A DNA stretch of 64,000 nucleotides from NCBI RefSeq assembly GCF_044793635.1, contig NZ_CP084992.1, forward strand, positions 1,116,001 to 1,180,000, written 5' to 3'. Position numbers and translations under genes: made by a program. The notes under the pieces were generated by a model. The model saw nothing but the letters and a program-made list of their open reading frames with translations. It was not told the DNA's origin and searched no databases. Of this stretch, positions 1 through 9,306 are shown in pieces (position 1 is the first letter of the stretch; each line of letters opens with the position of its first letter). This DNA is from Virgibacillus_F necropolis_A. GTDB lineage: Bacteria; Bacillota; Bacilli; Bacillales; Amphibacillaceae.

Positions 1-34
1 ATATTGTCGAAAATTACACTTAAAGGAGACTTTT

Positions 35-1951
35 ATGTCGAATCAAGTTGCAGATCAAGATATTTTTCTCTTCCACCAAGGAACGCATTACCACAGCTAC
101 CAACTACTTGGCTGTCATATCAGTGAATGCAAGGGTGAAAAGGGTCTCCGCTTTGCAGTATGGGCACCCCATGCGATTAAAGTAGAAATTGCCGGTGATT
201 TTAATAATTGGACCGGTAAGGATTTTCCGTTGGAACAGATTAACCAAGCGGGACTTTGGGTGGGTTTCTTTACCGAAATTGCTCTAAATACAGCGTATAA
301 GTATCGGATTACTTCCAATAATGGATCAGCGTTTTTAAAGGCCGATCCATATGCTTATCAGGCTGAACTCCGTCCCCACACTGCATCTATGACGCCTTCT
401 CCTGATATATATATGTGGGAGGATGGGAAGTGGGAAGCAAATAAGAAAAAGAATCACCCATATGAGGAGCCTATTCTTATTTACGAAATCCACTTTGGCT
501 CTTGGAAGACAAAAGAAGATGGAACCTATTACACATATCGCGAGTTAACAAAGGAAATAATCCCGTATGTGAAAGAGCTTGGGTATACACATATTGAGCT
601 ATTACCTCTAGCGGAACATCCATTTGATTTATCGTGGGGTTATCAAATAACTGGGTATTATGCAGCCACTAGTCGCTACGGTAACCCAAATGACTTTAAG
701 TATTTTGTCGACCAATGCCATCAAAATGGTATAGGAGTAATTATGGATTGGGTTCCAGGGCATTTTTGCAAGGATGACCACGGTCTACGTCTTTTTGACG
801 GTGAAGCCTTGTACGAATACAAAGATCCTAAAAAAGCAGAAAAGCGGTCCTGGGGTACATTAACCTTTGACTTTGGTCGTCCAGAGGTTCAAAGCTTTCT
901 TATTTCAAATGCATTGTTTTGGTTAGAAGAATACCATATAGATGGACTTCGAATTGACGCAGTTGCCAGCATGACTTCCTTGAATTTTGACCGGGGGGAC
1001 AACGAGGAGCCACTGACAAATGAATTCGGTGGCGATGAAAATCTAGAAGCGTTAGCTTTTATCAAAAAACTAAACGAGGTAGTTTTCGACTACTTTCCTA
1101 CCGCATTAATGATGGCAGAGGATAGCTCAGACCTTCCCGGTGTTAGTAAACCAACCTACCTTGGCGGACTCGGTTTTAATTTCAAGTGGGATATGGGCTG
1201 GATGAATGACATGCTCACTTACATGGAATACGATCCTGTTTATCGAAAATGGCATCATAACCTACTAACTTTTTCATTTATGTATACGTATAGTGAAAAT
1301 TTTGTATTACCACTTTCCCATGATGAAGTCGTTCATGGAAAGAAGTCCCTTTTAAATAAAATGCCTGGGGACAGGTGGCAGCAATTCGCAAACCTGCGTC
1401 TTCTTTTTGGCTATATGATGGTGCATCCAGGTAAAAAACTGATATTTATGGGTGGAGAGTTCGGGCAATATATCGAATGGAAAGACCAAGATGAATTGGA
1501 TTGGCTACTTTTTGAATACCCCTTACACCGCGCATTGTTTAATTATGTTAAAGATTTAAATCATTTTTATCGCAATCATTCTTCATTGTACACGCTTGAC
1601 CATGACCCCGCAGGATTTCAATGGATTGATGCAGACAACATGGAACAAAGCGTAATTGCTTTCAAACGTAAAAGTAAGGATTCTTCACAGGATTTACTTA
1701 TCCTTTGTAATTTCACGCCAAATGTTTACTACGACTATAAAGTCGGCGTTACAGCCCCTGGCACATACCAGGAAATATTCAATTCTGATTCAGGCTCCTA
1801 TGGCGGTTCAGATCAGCGCAATACCGAATTTCACTACAGTGTTCCAGGTGAATGGCATGGACAAAAACAGTATATACAGGTAAAAGTTCCACCACTCGCA
1901 ATCAGTGTTTTTAAACAATTACCACAACCAATCGAGGAGGATAATCTATGA
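35..1951 (+). CDS. glgB: 1,4-alpha-glucan branching enzyme GlgB
   Basis: Makes alpha-1,6 branches in glycogen by cleaving an alpha-1,4 chain and transferring it; cytoplasmic, first gene of the glycogen operon in this window. The 638-residue product has an N-terminal CBM48 beta-sandwich (about 25-115) and a GH13 barrel (about 150-520). The GH13 catalytic triad is visible: Asp308 in GLRIDAVASM, Glu362 in MMAEDSSD and Asp430 in LSHDEVVHGKK. Length fits the short Bacillus-type GlgB. The ATG is preceded by AAAGGAGAC at 22-30. The stop overlaps the glgC start by 4 bp (ATGA), so the two are probably translationally coupled. Any promoter lies upstream of the window. Confidence 0.97.
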   Translation: MSNQVADQDIFLFHQGTHYHSYQLLGCHISECKGEKGLRFAVWAPHAIKVEIAGDFNNWTGKDFPLEQINQAGLWVGFFTEIALNTAYKYRITSNNGSAFLKADPYAYQAELRPHTASMTPSPDIYMWEDGKWEANKKKNHPYEEPILIYEIHFGSWKTKEDGTYYTYRELTKEIIPYVKELGYTHIELLPLAEHPFDLSWGYQITGYYAATSRYGNPNDFKYFVDQCHQNGIGVIMDWVPGHFCKDDHGLRLFDGEALYEYKDPKKAEKRSWGTLTFDFGRPEVQSFLISNALFWLEEYHIDGLRIDAVASMTSLNFDRGDNEEPLTNEFGGDENLEALAFIKKLNEVVFDYFPTALMMAEDSSDLPGVSKPTYLGGLGFNFKWDMGWMNDMLTYMEYDPVYRKWHHNLLTFSFMYTYSENFVLPLSHDEVVHGKKSLLNKMPGDRWQQFANLRLLFGYMMVHPGKKLIFMGGEFGQYIEWKDQDELDWLLFEYPLHRALFNYVKDLNHFYRNHSSLYTLDHDPAGFQWIDADNMEQSVIAFKRKSKDSSQDLLILCNFTPNVYYDYKVGVTAPGTYQEIFNSDSGSYGGSDQRNTEFHYSVPGEWHGQKQYIQVKVPPLAISVFKQLPQPIEEDNL

Positions 1952-3087
1952 AAAAAGAGTGTGTAACAATGCTGCTAGCTGGTGGCGTTGGTAAGCGTTT
2001 AGGATTATTGACTAAAAATTTGGCTAAGCCAGCAGTACTATTTGGTGGTAGATATCGCATTATTGATTTTGCCTTAAGCAATTGCCTAAATTCGCGCATG
2101 CATACGGTTGGCGTATTGACACAGTATTTGCCACTGGAGCTGCATAAACATATTGGAGTTGGAAAACCATGGGATCTGGACCGCATGGAAGATGGACTCA
2201 CCATTTTGTCCCCCTTCACTGAGAATGATGGTGGTAACTGGTACATGGGTACAGCTGATGCGATTACGAAGAACATGAATTATGTTGAGCGGTATGATCC
2301 TGAATACTTAATGGTGATTTCCGGTGACCATATTTACCACATGGATTATGATGAACTGCTCCGTCAACATAAAGAAAAACAAGCGGACGTTACGATATCT
2401 GTTGTTGAAGTTCCATGGAAAGAAACATCCCGCTTCGGAATTCTCAATACTACTGAAAATCTACGAATCTATGAGTTTGAGGAAAAACCAGAACATGCCA
2501 AAAGTAATCTGGCATCAATGGGTATCTATATCTTCAATTGGAAGACTTTGAAGGGCTACTTGGAGGAAGATGCCACTCAAACCGAATCCAATCATGACTT
2601 TGGGCAAGATATTCTCCCTGCAATGATAGCAGATAATCGCAGCCTGTATGCTTATCGATTCGAAGGTTATTGGAAGGATGTCGGAACAATCGAAAGCTAT
2701 TGGGAAGCCCATATGGATTTATTGAAAGAGGATTTATCACTATCCTTGAACAATAAGGAGTGGAGAACCTATTCCCATGATTCGAATTTCGGACCACAGC
2801 TTATTGAAGAGAATGCCGTTGTCCATAATTCGTTGGTGAACAATGGCTGCATCATTTCGGGAAAGCTTGACCACTCCATTTTATTTGAAAATGTCGAGGT
2901 CGGTGAAGGATCCGTAATCAACCAATCGATTCTTCACCCAGGTGTTCGTGTGGGTGCAAATGTCCATTTAGAAAGGGTAATCGTACAAGAAAATGTCACG
3001 ATCCCAGATAATACAAGGATTGAAGCTAAACCAGACGAAGAACCGATTGTTTTTTCCAGTGCTGAATCTAAGGCTGTTACCTCATAG
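1948..3087 (+). CDS. glgC: glucose-1-phosphate adenylyltransferase, catalytic subunit GlgC
   Basis: Makes ADP-glucose from ATP and glucose-1-phosphate, the committed step of glycogen synthesis. The 379-residue protein has the nucleotidyltransferase N-terminus (LLAGGVGKRLG, then LAKPAVLFGGRYRIIDFALS), the GTADAI motif near residue 100, the substrate motif FEEKPE near 172 and a left-handed beta-helix C-terminus with hexapeptide repeats (about 290-365). The pyrophosphorylase loop reads GGVGKR where the family more often has GGQGSR, a small oddity. It overlaps glgB by 4 bp and is followed by glgD; in Bacillus the GlgC/GlgD pair forms the active enzyme, with GlgC as the catalytic partner. Confidence 0.96.
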   Translation: MKKECVTMLLAGGVGKRLGLLTKNLAKPAVLFGGRYRIIDFALSNCLNSRMHTVGVLTQYLPLELHKHIGVGKPWDLDRMEDGLTILSPFTENDGGNWYMGTADAITKNMNYVERYDPEYLMVISGDHIYHMDYDELLRQHKEKQADVTISVVEVPWKETSRFGILNTTENLRIYEFEEKPEHAKSNLASMGIYIFNWKTLKGYLEEDATQTESNHDFGQDILPAMIADNRSLYAYRFEGYWKDVGTIESYWEAHMDLLKEDLSLSLNNKEWRTYSHDSNFGPQLIEENAVVHNSLVNNGCIISGKLDHSILFENVEVGEGSVINQSILHPGVRVGANVHLERVIVQENVTIPDNTRIEAKPDEEPIVFSSAESKAVTS

Positions 3088-3149
3088 AATGAAACTTCAC
3101 TAGGTGGCTAATATTCGATATTAATAACTTAACTTACAGGGGTGTATAG

Positions 3150-4256
3150 ATGGACACAATGATGGGTTTGATAAATTTAGAACATGAGCATGACTTTTTA
3201 AACGAGTTAACGTATTTCCGATGCGGGGCTGCAGTACCGTTTGCAGGACGTTATCGATTAATTGATTTCACCCTTTCAAACATGACAAAATCCAACATAA
3301 ACGAAGTCGCAATTTTTACTAGAAGCAAGTATCGCTCTTTGATGGATCATCTAGGGTCGGGAGCTGATTGGGATTTGGACAGACGGCATGGAGGTTTATT
3401 TATCCTGCCGCCTGACTGGAACGACCCGACTGATATTTCTAAAGGAGACCTAAGCTATTTTCATAACAATCGGGATTACTTTGAACGAAGCAAATCTGAT
3501 TACGTTTTAATTAGCGGAAGCCAGTTCATTTCCAATACGGTCTATGATGAACTATTCCAGCATCATCTTGACCAGGGTGCTGACGTGACGTTGCTGACAT
3601 CAACATATGATGACCTTCTTCCAGAGCATAATGCGTGTATTAAGGTTACGGTTGATGAGGATAGTTCAGTCGTTTCATTAACAAATGATCCCATAAATAC
3701 ACAAGTCTTTACTGGTGTATATGTGTTGCGAAAATCTTTGCTGTTGGAATTAGTTAATGATTGTATAGCTAATTACAAAGATAATTTCTTTTTGGACGGC
3801 ATTAAAGCCAACCTTGATAGGTTAAACGTTCAAACCTATCATTATAGCGGTTATAGTTCTATCATCAACTCGATTGCTAGTTATTACCGACAGAACATGG
3901 CTTTGCTGGAGACAAAATCCTATAAACAGCTGTTTTCCGATGGTGAACATGTATTGACCAAAGTTGGCAATCAAGCACCCACAAATTATAGTGATACAGC
4001 ATTAGTTAGTAAATCCATGATTGCTACAGGCGGCATGATCAAAGGAGAAGTTGATAATAGCATCTTGTTCCGCGGTGTAAAAGTAAGTGAAGGAGCCGTC
4101 GTGAAAAATTCCGTCATCATGCAGCGATGTATCATTGAACCTGGCGCACATGTAGAAAATGTCATCCTGGATAAGGATGTTACGATAACCAAAGATCAAG
4201 TATTAAGAGGAGCAAAAGAACAGCCGTTTGTCATTGCCAAGAGAAGAAAAATATAA
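3150..4256 (+). CDS. glgD: glucose-1-phosphate adenylyltransferase regulatory subunit GlgD
   Basis: GlgC paralogue of 368 residues that acts as the helper subunit of ADP-glucose pyrophosphorylase in Bacilli. The start MMGLINLEHEHDFLNELT is typical of GlgD. The ATP-binding glycine loop (GGxGxRL) of GlgC is absent, while FAGRYRLIDFTLSNM and the C-terminal hexapeptide beta-helix (about 280-355) are kept, so a non-catalytic role follows from family knowledge. The gene lies 62 bp after glgC with no terminator seen between, and its ATG follows AGGGGTG. Two methionines lie close together at the start (MDTMMG), so the true N-terminus could be 3-4 residues shorter. Confidence 0.94.
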   Translation: MDTMMGLINLEHEHDFLNELTYFRCGAAVPFAGRYRLIDFTLSNMTKSNINEVAIFTRSKYRSLMDHLGSGADWDLDRRHGGLFILPPDWNDPTDISKGDLSYFHNNRDYFERSKSDYVLISGSQFISNTVYDELFQHHLDQGADVTLLTSTYDDLLPEHNACIKVTVDEDSSVVSLTNDPINTQVFTGVYVLRKSLLLELVNDCIANYKDNFFLDGIKANLDRLNVQTYHYSGYSSIINSIASYYRQNMALLETKSYKQLFSDGEHVLTKVGNQAPTNYSDTALVSKSMIATGGMIKGEVDNSILFRGVKVSEGAVVKNSVIMQRCIIEPGAHVENVILDKDVTITKDQVLRGAKEQPFVIAKRRKI

Positions 4257-4268
4257 GGAGGAGAATCA

Positions 4269-5705
4269 ATGGGAAAAAAAATACTATTCGTCGCATCAGA
4301 GTGCAGCCCTTTTGTCAAAACTGGAGGACTTGCAGATGTGGTCGGTTCTTTACCACAGGTTCTGAAGAAAAATGAAGAAGCTGATGTGAGAGTCATCCTT
4401 CCTCTTTATGATGAAATTGACCCTTCGTGGCAAGAGCAAATGGAGTGGGTCGCATCTGTCCATGTTCCAGTAGGTTGGCGAAATCAGGAAGCCAATATTT
4501 ATCAACTAACTCATCAAGATATTCACTACTATTTCATAGACAACGATTATTATTTTACTCGCAAAGGAGTTTACGGCTACTACGATGACGGTGAACGGTT
4601 CGTCTTTTTCTGTCAGGGTGTTATCGAAGCATTATCTGTATTGGACTTTCAGCCAGATGTCCTGCATGGCCATGACTGGCAAGCAGGCTTAGCCGTAGCT
4701 TTTGCGAAAATAGTAAATCCAGTTAAAGACATGAAAACGGTATTCACCATCCATAACATAAAGTACCAGGGAATTATACCAAAGGATGGATTTGAGGAAC
4801 TGTTCAACCTACCTCCTGAACATATAGGGGGCTTGGAATGGAATGGTCTGCTTAACTGTATGAAAAGTGGTATTTTCCATGCGGATAAAATTACAACGGT
4901 AAGCCCAACCTATGCCGAAGAAATTAAAACGCCTTATTACGGTGAAGGCTTGCATCCACTTTTTTCCCAGCGGCAGGATGATTTAATTGGTATTATCAAT
5001 GGTGTCGATGTCGATGAGTACAATCCGATGACGGATCCGCACATTCCAGCGAATTATAAGTATTCAAGAGTTAAGAAAAAGGAAAACAAGGAGAGTCTCC
5101 AAAAGAAACTTGGTTTGCCTATTGATTCCGAAATACCGTTGTATGTGATGGTCACTCGTTTAGTGGAACAAAAAGGACTCCATTTAGTTCAAACTATTCT
5201 TGATGAGTTTTTGCAGGAGGATGTTCAATTTGTTGTATTGGGTACAGGAGACTATGAGTTTGAAAATTATTGTTACCATGCTGCAGAACGTAACAAAGAC
5301 AAACTCGTTTCCTATTTGGGTTTCGATGAGGCGCTTGCTAGGCAACTATATGCAGCCAGTGATTTCTTTGTGATGCCATCCCTGTTTGAGCCATGTGGCT
5401 TATCACAACTAATTGCCCTTCAATATAAAACAGTACCAATTGTCAGGGAAACTGGTGGACTAAAGGATACGGTTACCCCATTTAATGAACTTGACGGGAC
5501 TGGTAATGGATTTAGCTTTTCCAATTACAATGCACATGAATTGTTACATGCATTAAAGTATTCTCTGGCAATCTATCACGATTCCGATAAATGGTCTACC
5601 CTATTGAAAAATGTTAATAAGAGTAACTTCAGTTGGAAGGACTCAGCACATGAATATGCTAATCTTTATGAATCGCTGCAGGAATCGTTTAGCCTTCAGG
5701 ATTAG
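4269..5705 (+). CDS. glgA: glycogen synthase GlgA (ADP-glucose, GT5)
   Basis: Elongates alpha-1,4-glucan from ADP-glucose. The 478-residue protein has the GT5 N-terminal ADP-glucose signature KTGGLADVVGSLP with Lys17, the HGHDWQAG motif of the starch synthase catalytic domain (about 130) and the C-terminal GT-B donor-site motif FEPCGLSQL with the conserved Glu near residue 374. Full length for bacterial GlgA. It starts 12 bp after glgD behind AAGGAGGAG, a very strong ribosome binding site. Its position between the ADP-glucose enzymes and the phosphorylase is the usual Bacillus order. Confidence 0.97.
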   Translation: MGKKILFVASECSPFVKTGGLADVVGSLPQVLKKNEEADVRVILPLYDEIDPSWQEQMEWVASVHVPVGWRNQEANIYQLTHQDIHYYFIDNDYYFTRKGVYGYYDDGERFVFFCQGVIEALSVLDFQPDVLHGHDWQAGLAVAFAKIVNPVKDMKTVFTIHNIKYQGIIPKDGFEELFNLPPEHIGGLEWNGLLNCMKSGIFHADKITTVSPTYAEEIKTPYYGEGLHPLFSQRQDDLIGIINGVDVDEYNPMTDPHIPANYKYSRVKKKENKESLQKKLGLPIDSEIPLYVMVTRLVEQKGLHLVQTILDEFLQEDVQFVVLGTGDYEFENYCYHAAERNKDKLVSYLGFDEALARQLYAASDFFVMPSLFEPCGLSQLIALQYKTVPIVRETGGLKDTVTPFNELDGTGNGFSFSNYNAHELLHALKYSLAIYHDSDKWSTLLKNVNKSNFSWKDSAHEYANLYESLQESFSLQD

Positions 5706-5738
5706 CCTCCGTTCATGCGGAAAAGGAGTGAATAAGCG

Positions 5739-8165
5739 TTGACGAAATGGACTGTCGATGAATTTGTTCAAGCTATTATTAGTAAAACAGAAACCCAGTA
5801 TGGTAAAACAATAGAAAATGCATCAATTAACGAGGTATATTATGTCGTCAGCGCTATTGTCAATGAGGAGATTAAGGGAAGCTGGCTTCAAACAAAAGAA
5901 AGTTATCGGGAAAAACAACCGAAACAAATTTATTATTTATCGTTGGAATTTCTATTAGGTGGATTGTTGGAAAGTAATCTATTAAATAGTGGTATGTCAA
6001 AAATATGTAATGAGGCACTGATCAAACTTGGGTTTGACCCGGCAGAAGTGTACAGAGAAGAACATGATCCCGGATTGGGTAATGGTGGTTTAGGCCGGTT
6101 GGCAGCTTGCTTTTTAGATTCAATGGCATCACTTGCCTACCCTGGCCACGGTTATGGGATACGCTATCGTTATGGCATGTTTGAACAGCGGTTCATTAAT
6201 GGTTATCAAACAGAACTTCCAGATTATTGGTTGAAAAACCCTTATCCTTGGGAGACCAGGAAAGCCGACGAAGCTGTGAAAGTTCAGTTTGGTGGAACAG
6301 TGCATATGATGAAGCGCAATGATGGTACGCTTGAATGTAAGTACGAAAATACTGATATGGTTCATGCTGTTCCATATGATGTCCCGATCGTTGGCTATGA
6401 TAATCAAGTGGTTAACACGCTTCGTTTATGGAGCGCTGAGCCTGTTACATCTAATGAACACTCAAATTCCGACGAATCTCAGTATTACCGAAAGTTGGAT
6501 CATAACCACTCGATTGAACAAATTTCAGGAATACTTTATCCAGATGATTCAAGTGAGGACGGGAAACGGTTGCGTATTAAACAGCAATATTTTCTCGTCG
6601 CCGCAAGCCTTAGAAAAATAGTCAATGACTATAAAAAAAACGTGCGCCAATCATTGACTCATTTGCCGGATAAGGTTGTCATTCAAATTAATGATACCCA
6701 TCCAAGTTTGGCAATTCCAGAATTGATGAGAATGTTAATGGATGATGAGGGTTTTGGATGGGATAATGCATGGAAAATCACAACGAAGGTTTTCGCTTAT
6801 ACCAATCATACCATCATGAGTGAAGCGCTTGAAAAATGGCCAATAGATATGATCAAATCACTTGTGCCACGATTGTACATGATTATCGACGAAATAAATG
6901 AACGCTTCTGTCAGGGAATTTGGTTTGATCATCCGGAACTTCGCGACAATATACCAGCAATGGCAGTGATCGCTGACGATCAAATTCATATGGCACGACT
7001 TGCAATTGTAGGCAGTTTCAGTGTTAATGGTGTCGCAAAACTGCACACCGAAATTTTAAAAACACAGGAAATGAAAGATTTTTATTATATGTATCCGAAT
7101 CGATTTAATAATAAAACAAACGGAATCACACACAGGCGTTGGCTGTTAATGGCTAATCCACGGCTGTCAGGATTAATTACAGAAACAATTGGACCTCGTT
7201 GGCTAAAGCGTCCGAGAGAGCTAACTCACTTGCTACGTTATATTAAAGACCGTCCATTATTGGAAAAACTAGGACAAATTAAACAGGAAAACAAGCGTGA
7301 ATTGGCCGATTACATTCATAAATCGACTGGTATTATTGTCGATGATCAGTCTATTTTCGATGTACAGATCAAACGATTGCATGAATATAAACGACAGTTG
7401 CTCAATATATTCCATGTAATCTATTTATACAATGAGTTGAAGGAAAATCCACAACTGGAAATAACGCCGAGGACATTTATTTTTGGAGCTAAAGCTGCCC
7501 CTAGCTACTATTTCGCTAAGGAAGTTATTAAGTTAATCAATACCGTTGCTTCAATTGTCAATCATGACCGTAGTATAAAAGATAAATTAAAAGTTGTTTT
7601 CCTTGAAAACTATAACGTTAGCTTGGCAGAAAAAATAATACCTGCAGCAGATTTAAGTGAACAAATATCAACTGCTGGTAAAGAAGCTTCCGGGACTGGA
7701 AATATGAAAATGATGATGAACGGTGCGTTGACAATCGGAACACTGGACGGAGCAAATATCGAAATTAAGAATTTGGTCGGTGATCCAAATATCTTCATTT
7801 TCGGGTTGCGTGCTGAAGAGGTATACAACTTTTACCAAAATGGTGAGTATGTTGCGAATGAGATCTACCAAAACGACGAAAGAGTTAGCCAGATTTTGCA
7901 TCAATTGAGAGATGGAATAATCGGAGAGCAAGAATTAGAGTTTAAGGACATTTATTACCACATCCTATCTACCAATGATCCTTACTTTATTCTGAAAGAT
8001 TTTGATAGTTATGTAGAAACACAGCAGCTAGTTGATCAAGCCTATCGCCATAGCAACAAGTGGCTGTCGAAAAGTCTTGTAAACATTGCACATTCCGGCA
8101 GATTTTCCAGCGACCGAACCATCCAGGAATATGCAACCGGCATTTGGAAAATAGAGAAGCAATGA
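5739..8165 (+). CDS. glgP: glycogen phosphorylase GlgP (GT35)
   Basis: Degrades glycogen by phosphorolysis to glucose-1-phosphate; pyridoxal phosphate enzyme. The 808-residue product carries the GT35 core with GNGGLGRLAACFLDSMA (about 110-126) and the cofactor-lysine signature GTGNMKMMMNGALTIG, placing the Schiff-base lysine at Lys657. The start is TTG at 5739, chosen because AAAGGAGTG lies at 5722-5730 at normal spacing and the product then begins MTKWTVDEF, as in the family. Last gene of the operon; a terminator hairpin follows at 8228-8267. Synthesis and breakdown enzymes are co-transcribed, as in B. subtilis. Confidence 0.97.
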   Translation: MTKWTVDEFVQAIISKTETQYGKTIENASINEVYYVVSAIVNEEIKGSWLQTKESYREKQPKQIYYLSLEFLLGGLLESNLLNSGMSKICNEALIKLGFDPAEVYREEHDPGLGNGGLGRLAACFLDSMASLAYPGHGYGIRYRYGMFEQRFINGYQTELPDYWLKNPYPWETRKADEAVKVQFGGTVHMMKRNDGTLECKYENTDMVHAVPYDVPIVGYDNQVVNTLRLWSAEPVTSNEHSNSDESQYYRKLDHNHSIEQISGILYPDDSSEDGKRLRIKQQYFLVAASLRKIVNDYKKNVRQSLTHLPDKVVIQINDTHPSLAIPELMRMLMDDEGFGWDNAWKITTKVFAYTNHTIMSEALEKWPIDMIKSLVPRLYMIIDEINERFCQGIWFDHPELRDNIPAMAVIADDQIHMARLAIVGSFSVNGVAKLHTEILKTQEMKDFYYMYPNRFNNKTNGITHRRWLLMANPRLSGLITETIGPRWLKRPRELTHLLRYIKDRPLLEKLGQIKQENKRELADYIHKSTGIIVDDQSIFDVQIKRLHEYKRQLLNIFHVIYLYNELKENPQLEITPRTFIFGAKAAPSYYFAKEVIKLINTVASIVNHDRSIKDKLKVVFLENYNVSLAEKIIPAADLSEQISTAGKEASGTGNMKMMMNGALTIGTLDGANIEIKNLVGDPNIFIFGLRAEEVYNFYQNGEYVANEIYQNDERVSQILHQLRDGIIGEQELEFKDIYYHILSTNDPYFILKDFDSYVETQQLVDQAYRHSNKWLSKSLVNIAHSGRFSSDRTIQEYATGIWKIEKQ

Positions 8166-8227
8166 TTCTGGGACGCTGAATTGGCGTAACCGATCAGGGT
8201 AGGGCTCAGGCAATTGAGTTTTAAGGT

Positions 8228-8267
8228 AGCCATCATGAAAGTTGTTTTTCATGGTGGCTGTTTTTTT
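8228..8267 (+). terminator. rho-independent terminator of the glg operon
   Basis: A 13-bp stem (AGCCATCATGAAA paired with TTTCATGGTGGCT, one wobble pair) with a 6-nt loop is followed by a seven-T run. It ends the glgB-glgP operon. Confidence 0.9.
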
Positions 8268-8289
8268 AGCAGTAAAGAAAGTATATTCA

Positions 8290-8352
8290 TATTTCTTTCT
8301 GCATAAGTGCAACTAGCGCATTCGCCCAAAGGCTTGGCGAACGCCAAGTTTT
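8290..8352. repeat. short intergenic hairpin repeat (CTTGGCG-AA-CGCCAAG)
   Basis: A perfect 7-bp hairpin, CTTGGCG/CGCCAAG at 8333-8348, followed by TTTT. A related form (CGAGGCGAATGCCGAG then TTTTT) lies at 28118-28137 across the end of the DMT transporter gene, and a weaker one at 24620-24640. It resembles a short dispersed hairpin seen in intergenic DNA of Bacillaceae; whether it terminates transcription is not clear. The 660 bp between glgP and the coiled-coil gene also hold two gene remnants listed separately. Confidence 0.45.
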
Positions 8353-8435
8353 CCGAAGAGTAAGGAAGCTATAAAATGATAGTGTGTATTTTGGTTACTG
8401 TGTAAGTTGAAATCCTGGGGGTAATGAGCATGTGT

Positions 8436-8537
8436 CATATTGTACAGCACGAAGCTTATGACCAAGCCTTATTGTATGAAAATAATGAGGAAAATCTTAT
8501 CGATGAACCAATCAAAATGCAGAAGGAAACCATTTTT
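8436..8537 (+). pseudogene. fragment of an amiE-like serine hydrolase gene
   Basis: These 102 bp match 14777-14878 inside the amiE gene at 92 of 102 positions (aligned by hand). The encoded 34 residues (HIVQHEAYDQALLYEN and on) match amiE residues about 107-140 without a frameshift. Just after, where amiE continues into its catalytic SxxK motif, the match decays. No start, no catalytic serine and no downstream part remain, so this is a relic of a second amiE-like gene or of a partial duplication. Confidence 0.75.
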
Positions 8538-8577
8538 TTGCGAATCACATCCTTATGTCTCGCATCTATAACAAATC

Positions 8578-8778
8578 TTATTCAGAGTTATTAACATAAT
8601 CATCATACAGTTCCCCTCTGAAAACCTTGTAATCTTCGCGGTTGTTGCGATCACCTTTGACGACCTCAATTTCAATTTCAATGTCATTTGGATCCAAAAT
8701 ATGGCTTTCTCCTACGTTAAGGCCAAATCTATAATCCTCCCTGATGATGTACCACTTATATACGCGGTTCGGGAATGT
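8578..8778 (-). pseudogene. C-terminal remnant of an unrecognised protein
   Basis: An open frame of 66 codons ends in TAA at 8578 but has no ATG, GTG or TTG start of its own before an in-frame stop at 8779-8781. The residues (KWYIIREDYRFGLNVGES, then an acidic DPNDIEIEIEVVKGD stretch, ending ELYDDYVNNSE) look like real protein with normal composition. It is probably the 3' end of a gene whose front is lost. I do not recognise the family. Confidence 0.45.
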
Positions 8779-8827
8779 TTAATTTATAAACTATTTTGGT
8801 AAAAAAATTAGCATGCATCAGCACGCC

Positions 8828-9157
8828 TTAATTGCTTTCCTCTATTAACTGAGCCATATCTACTCGAACATCCATTACATCTTGGGTTAGATGCTTGTAC
8901 TTTTGACCTAGCTTTCTAATATCTTGTTTTAATTCAGCTTTCATTTCTTTTATTTCCGTTTTTAAACCTTTTACTTCTGTTTCAAGATTGGTAACTCTTT
9001 TCTTTATATTATTTACGGTAGTTTTAACTTCATTTATCTCTTTGTGTATACCACATATCTCATTGTTTATACCGCCAATCTCTTTGTGTACACCACCGAT
9101 ATCTCCCGACAAATCCTTAATTGCAACAAACAAATCTTCCATAGTAACCTCAGCCAA
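8828..9157 (-). CDS. small coiled-coil protein, unknown function
   Basis: A 109-residue protein that is almost all heptad repeat: IGGVHKE, IGGINNE, ICGIHKE, INEVKTT, VNNIKKR, VTNLETE, VKGLKTE, IKEMKAE, each starting with a hydrophobic residue. No signal peptide, membrane segment or enzyme motif. The start is TTG at 9155-9157, chosen because AGGAGG sits 7 bp upstream; an internal ATG lies four codons later. Similar short coiled-coil proteins are common and unnamed in Bacillus; a second one here is at 46168. It lies between gene remnants, so its role cannot be read from context. Confidence 0.7.
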   Translation of the reverse strand: MAEVTMEDLFVAIKDLSGDIGGVHKEIGGINNEICGIHKEINEVKTTVNNIKKRVTNLETEVKGLKTEIKEMKAELKQDIRKLGQKYKHLTQDVMDVRVDMAQLIEESN

Positions 9158-9253
9158 AGTACTACCTCCTTCAATGCCATTTTTTTAAGTCTATCATCGT
9201 CTCCAAAATTCGACAAGAGAACATAATGTAAATTTTGACTAATAGGTAGAGCT

Positions 9254-9290
9254 GAAAATCTACTTTTCACCCAGGGGAAAAATAGATTTT
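9254..9290. terminator. imperfect hairpin after the jetD remnant
   Basis: AAAATCTAcTTTT is paired with GGAAAAaTAGATTTT around a short loop. On the minus strand it falls just past the stop of the DUF2399 remnant and could be its old terminator, but the U-tract is part of the stem, so the call is weak. Confidence 0.35.
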
Positions 9291-9306
9291 ACATACCCCA
9301 TAACCA

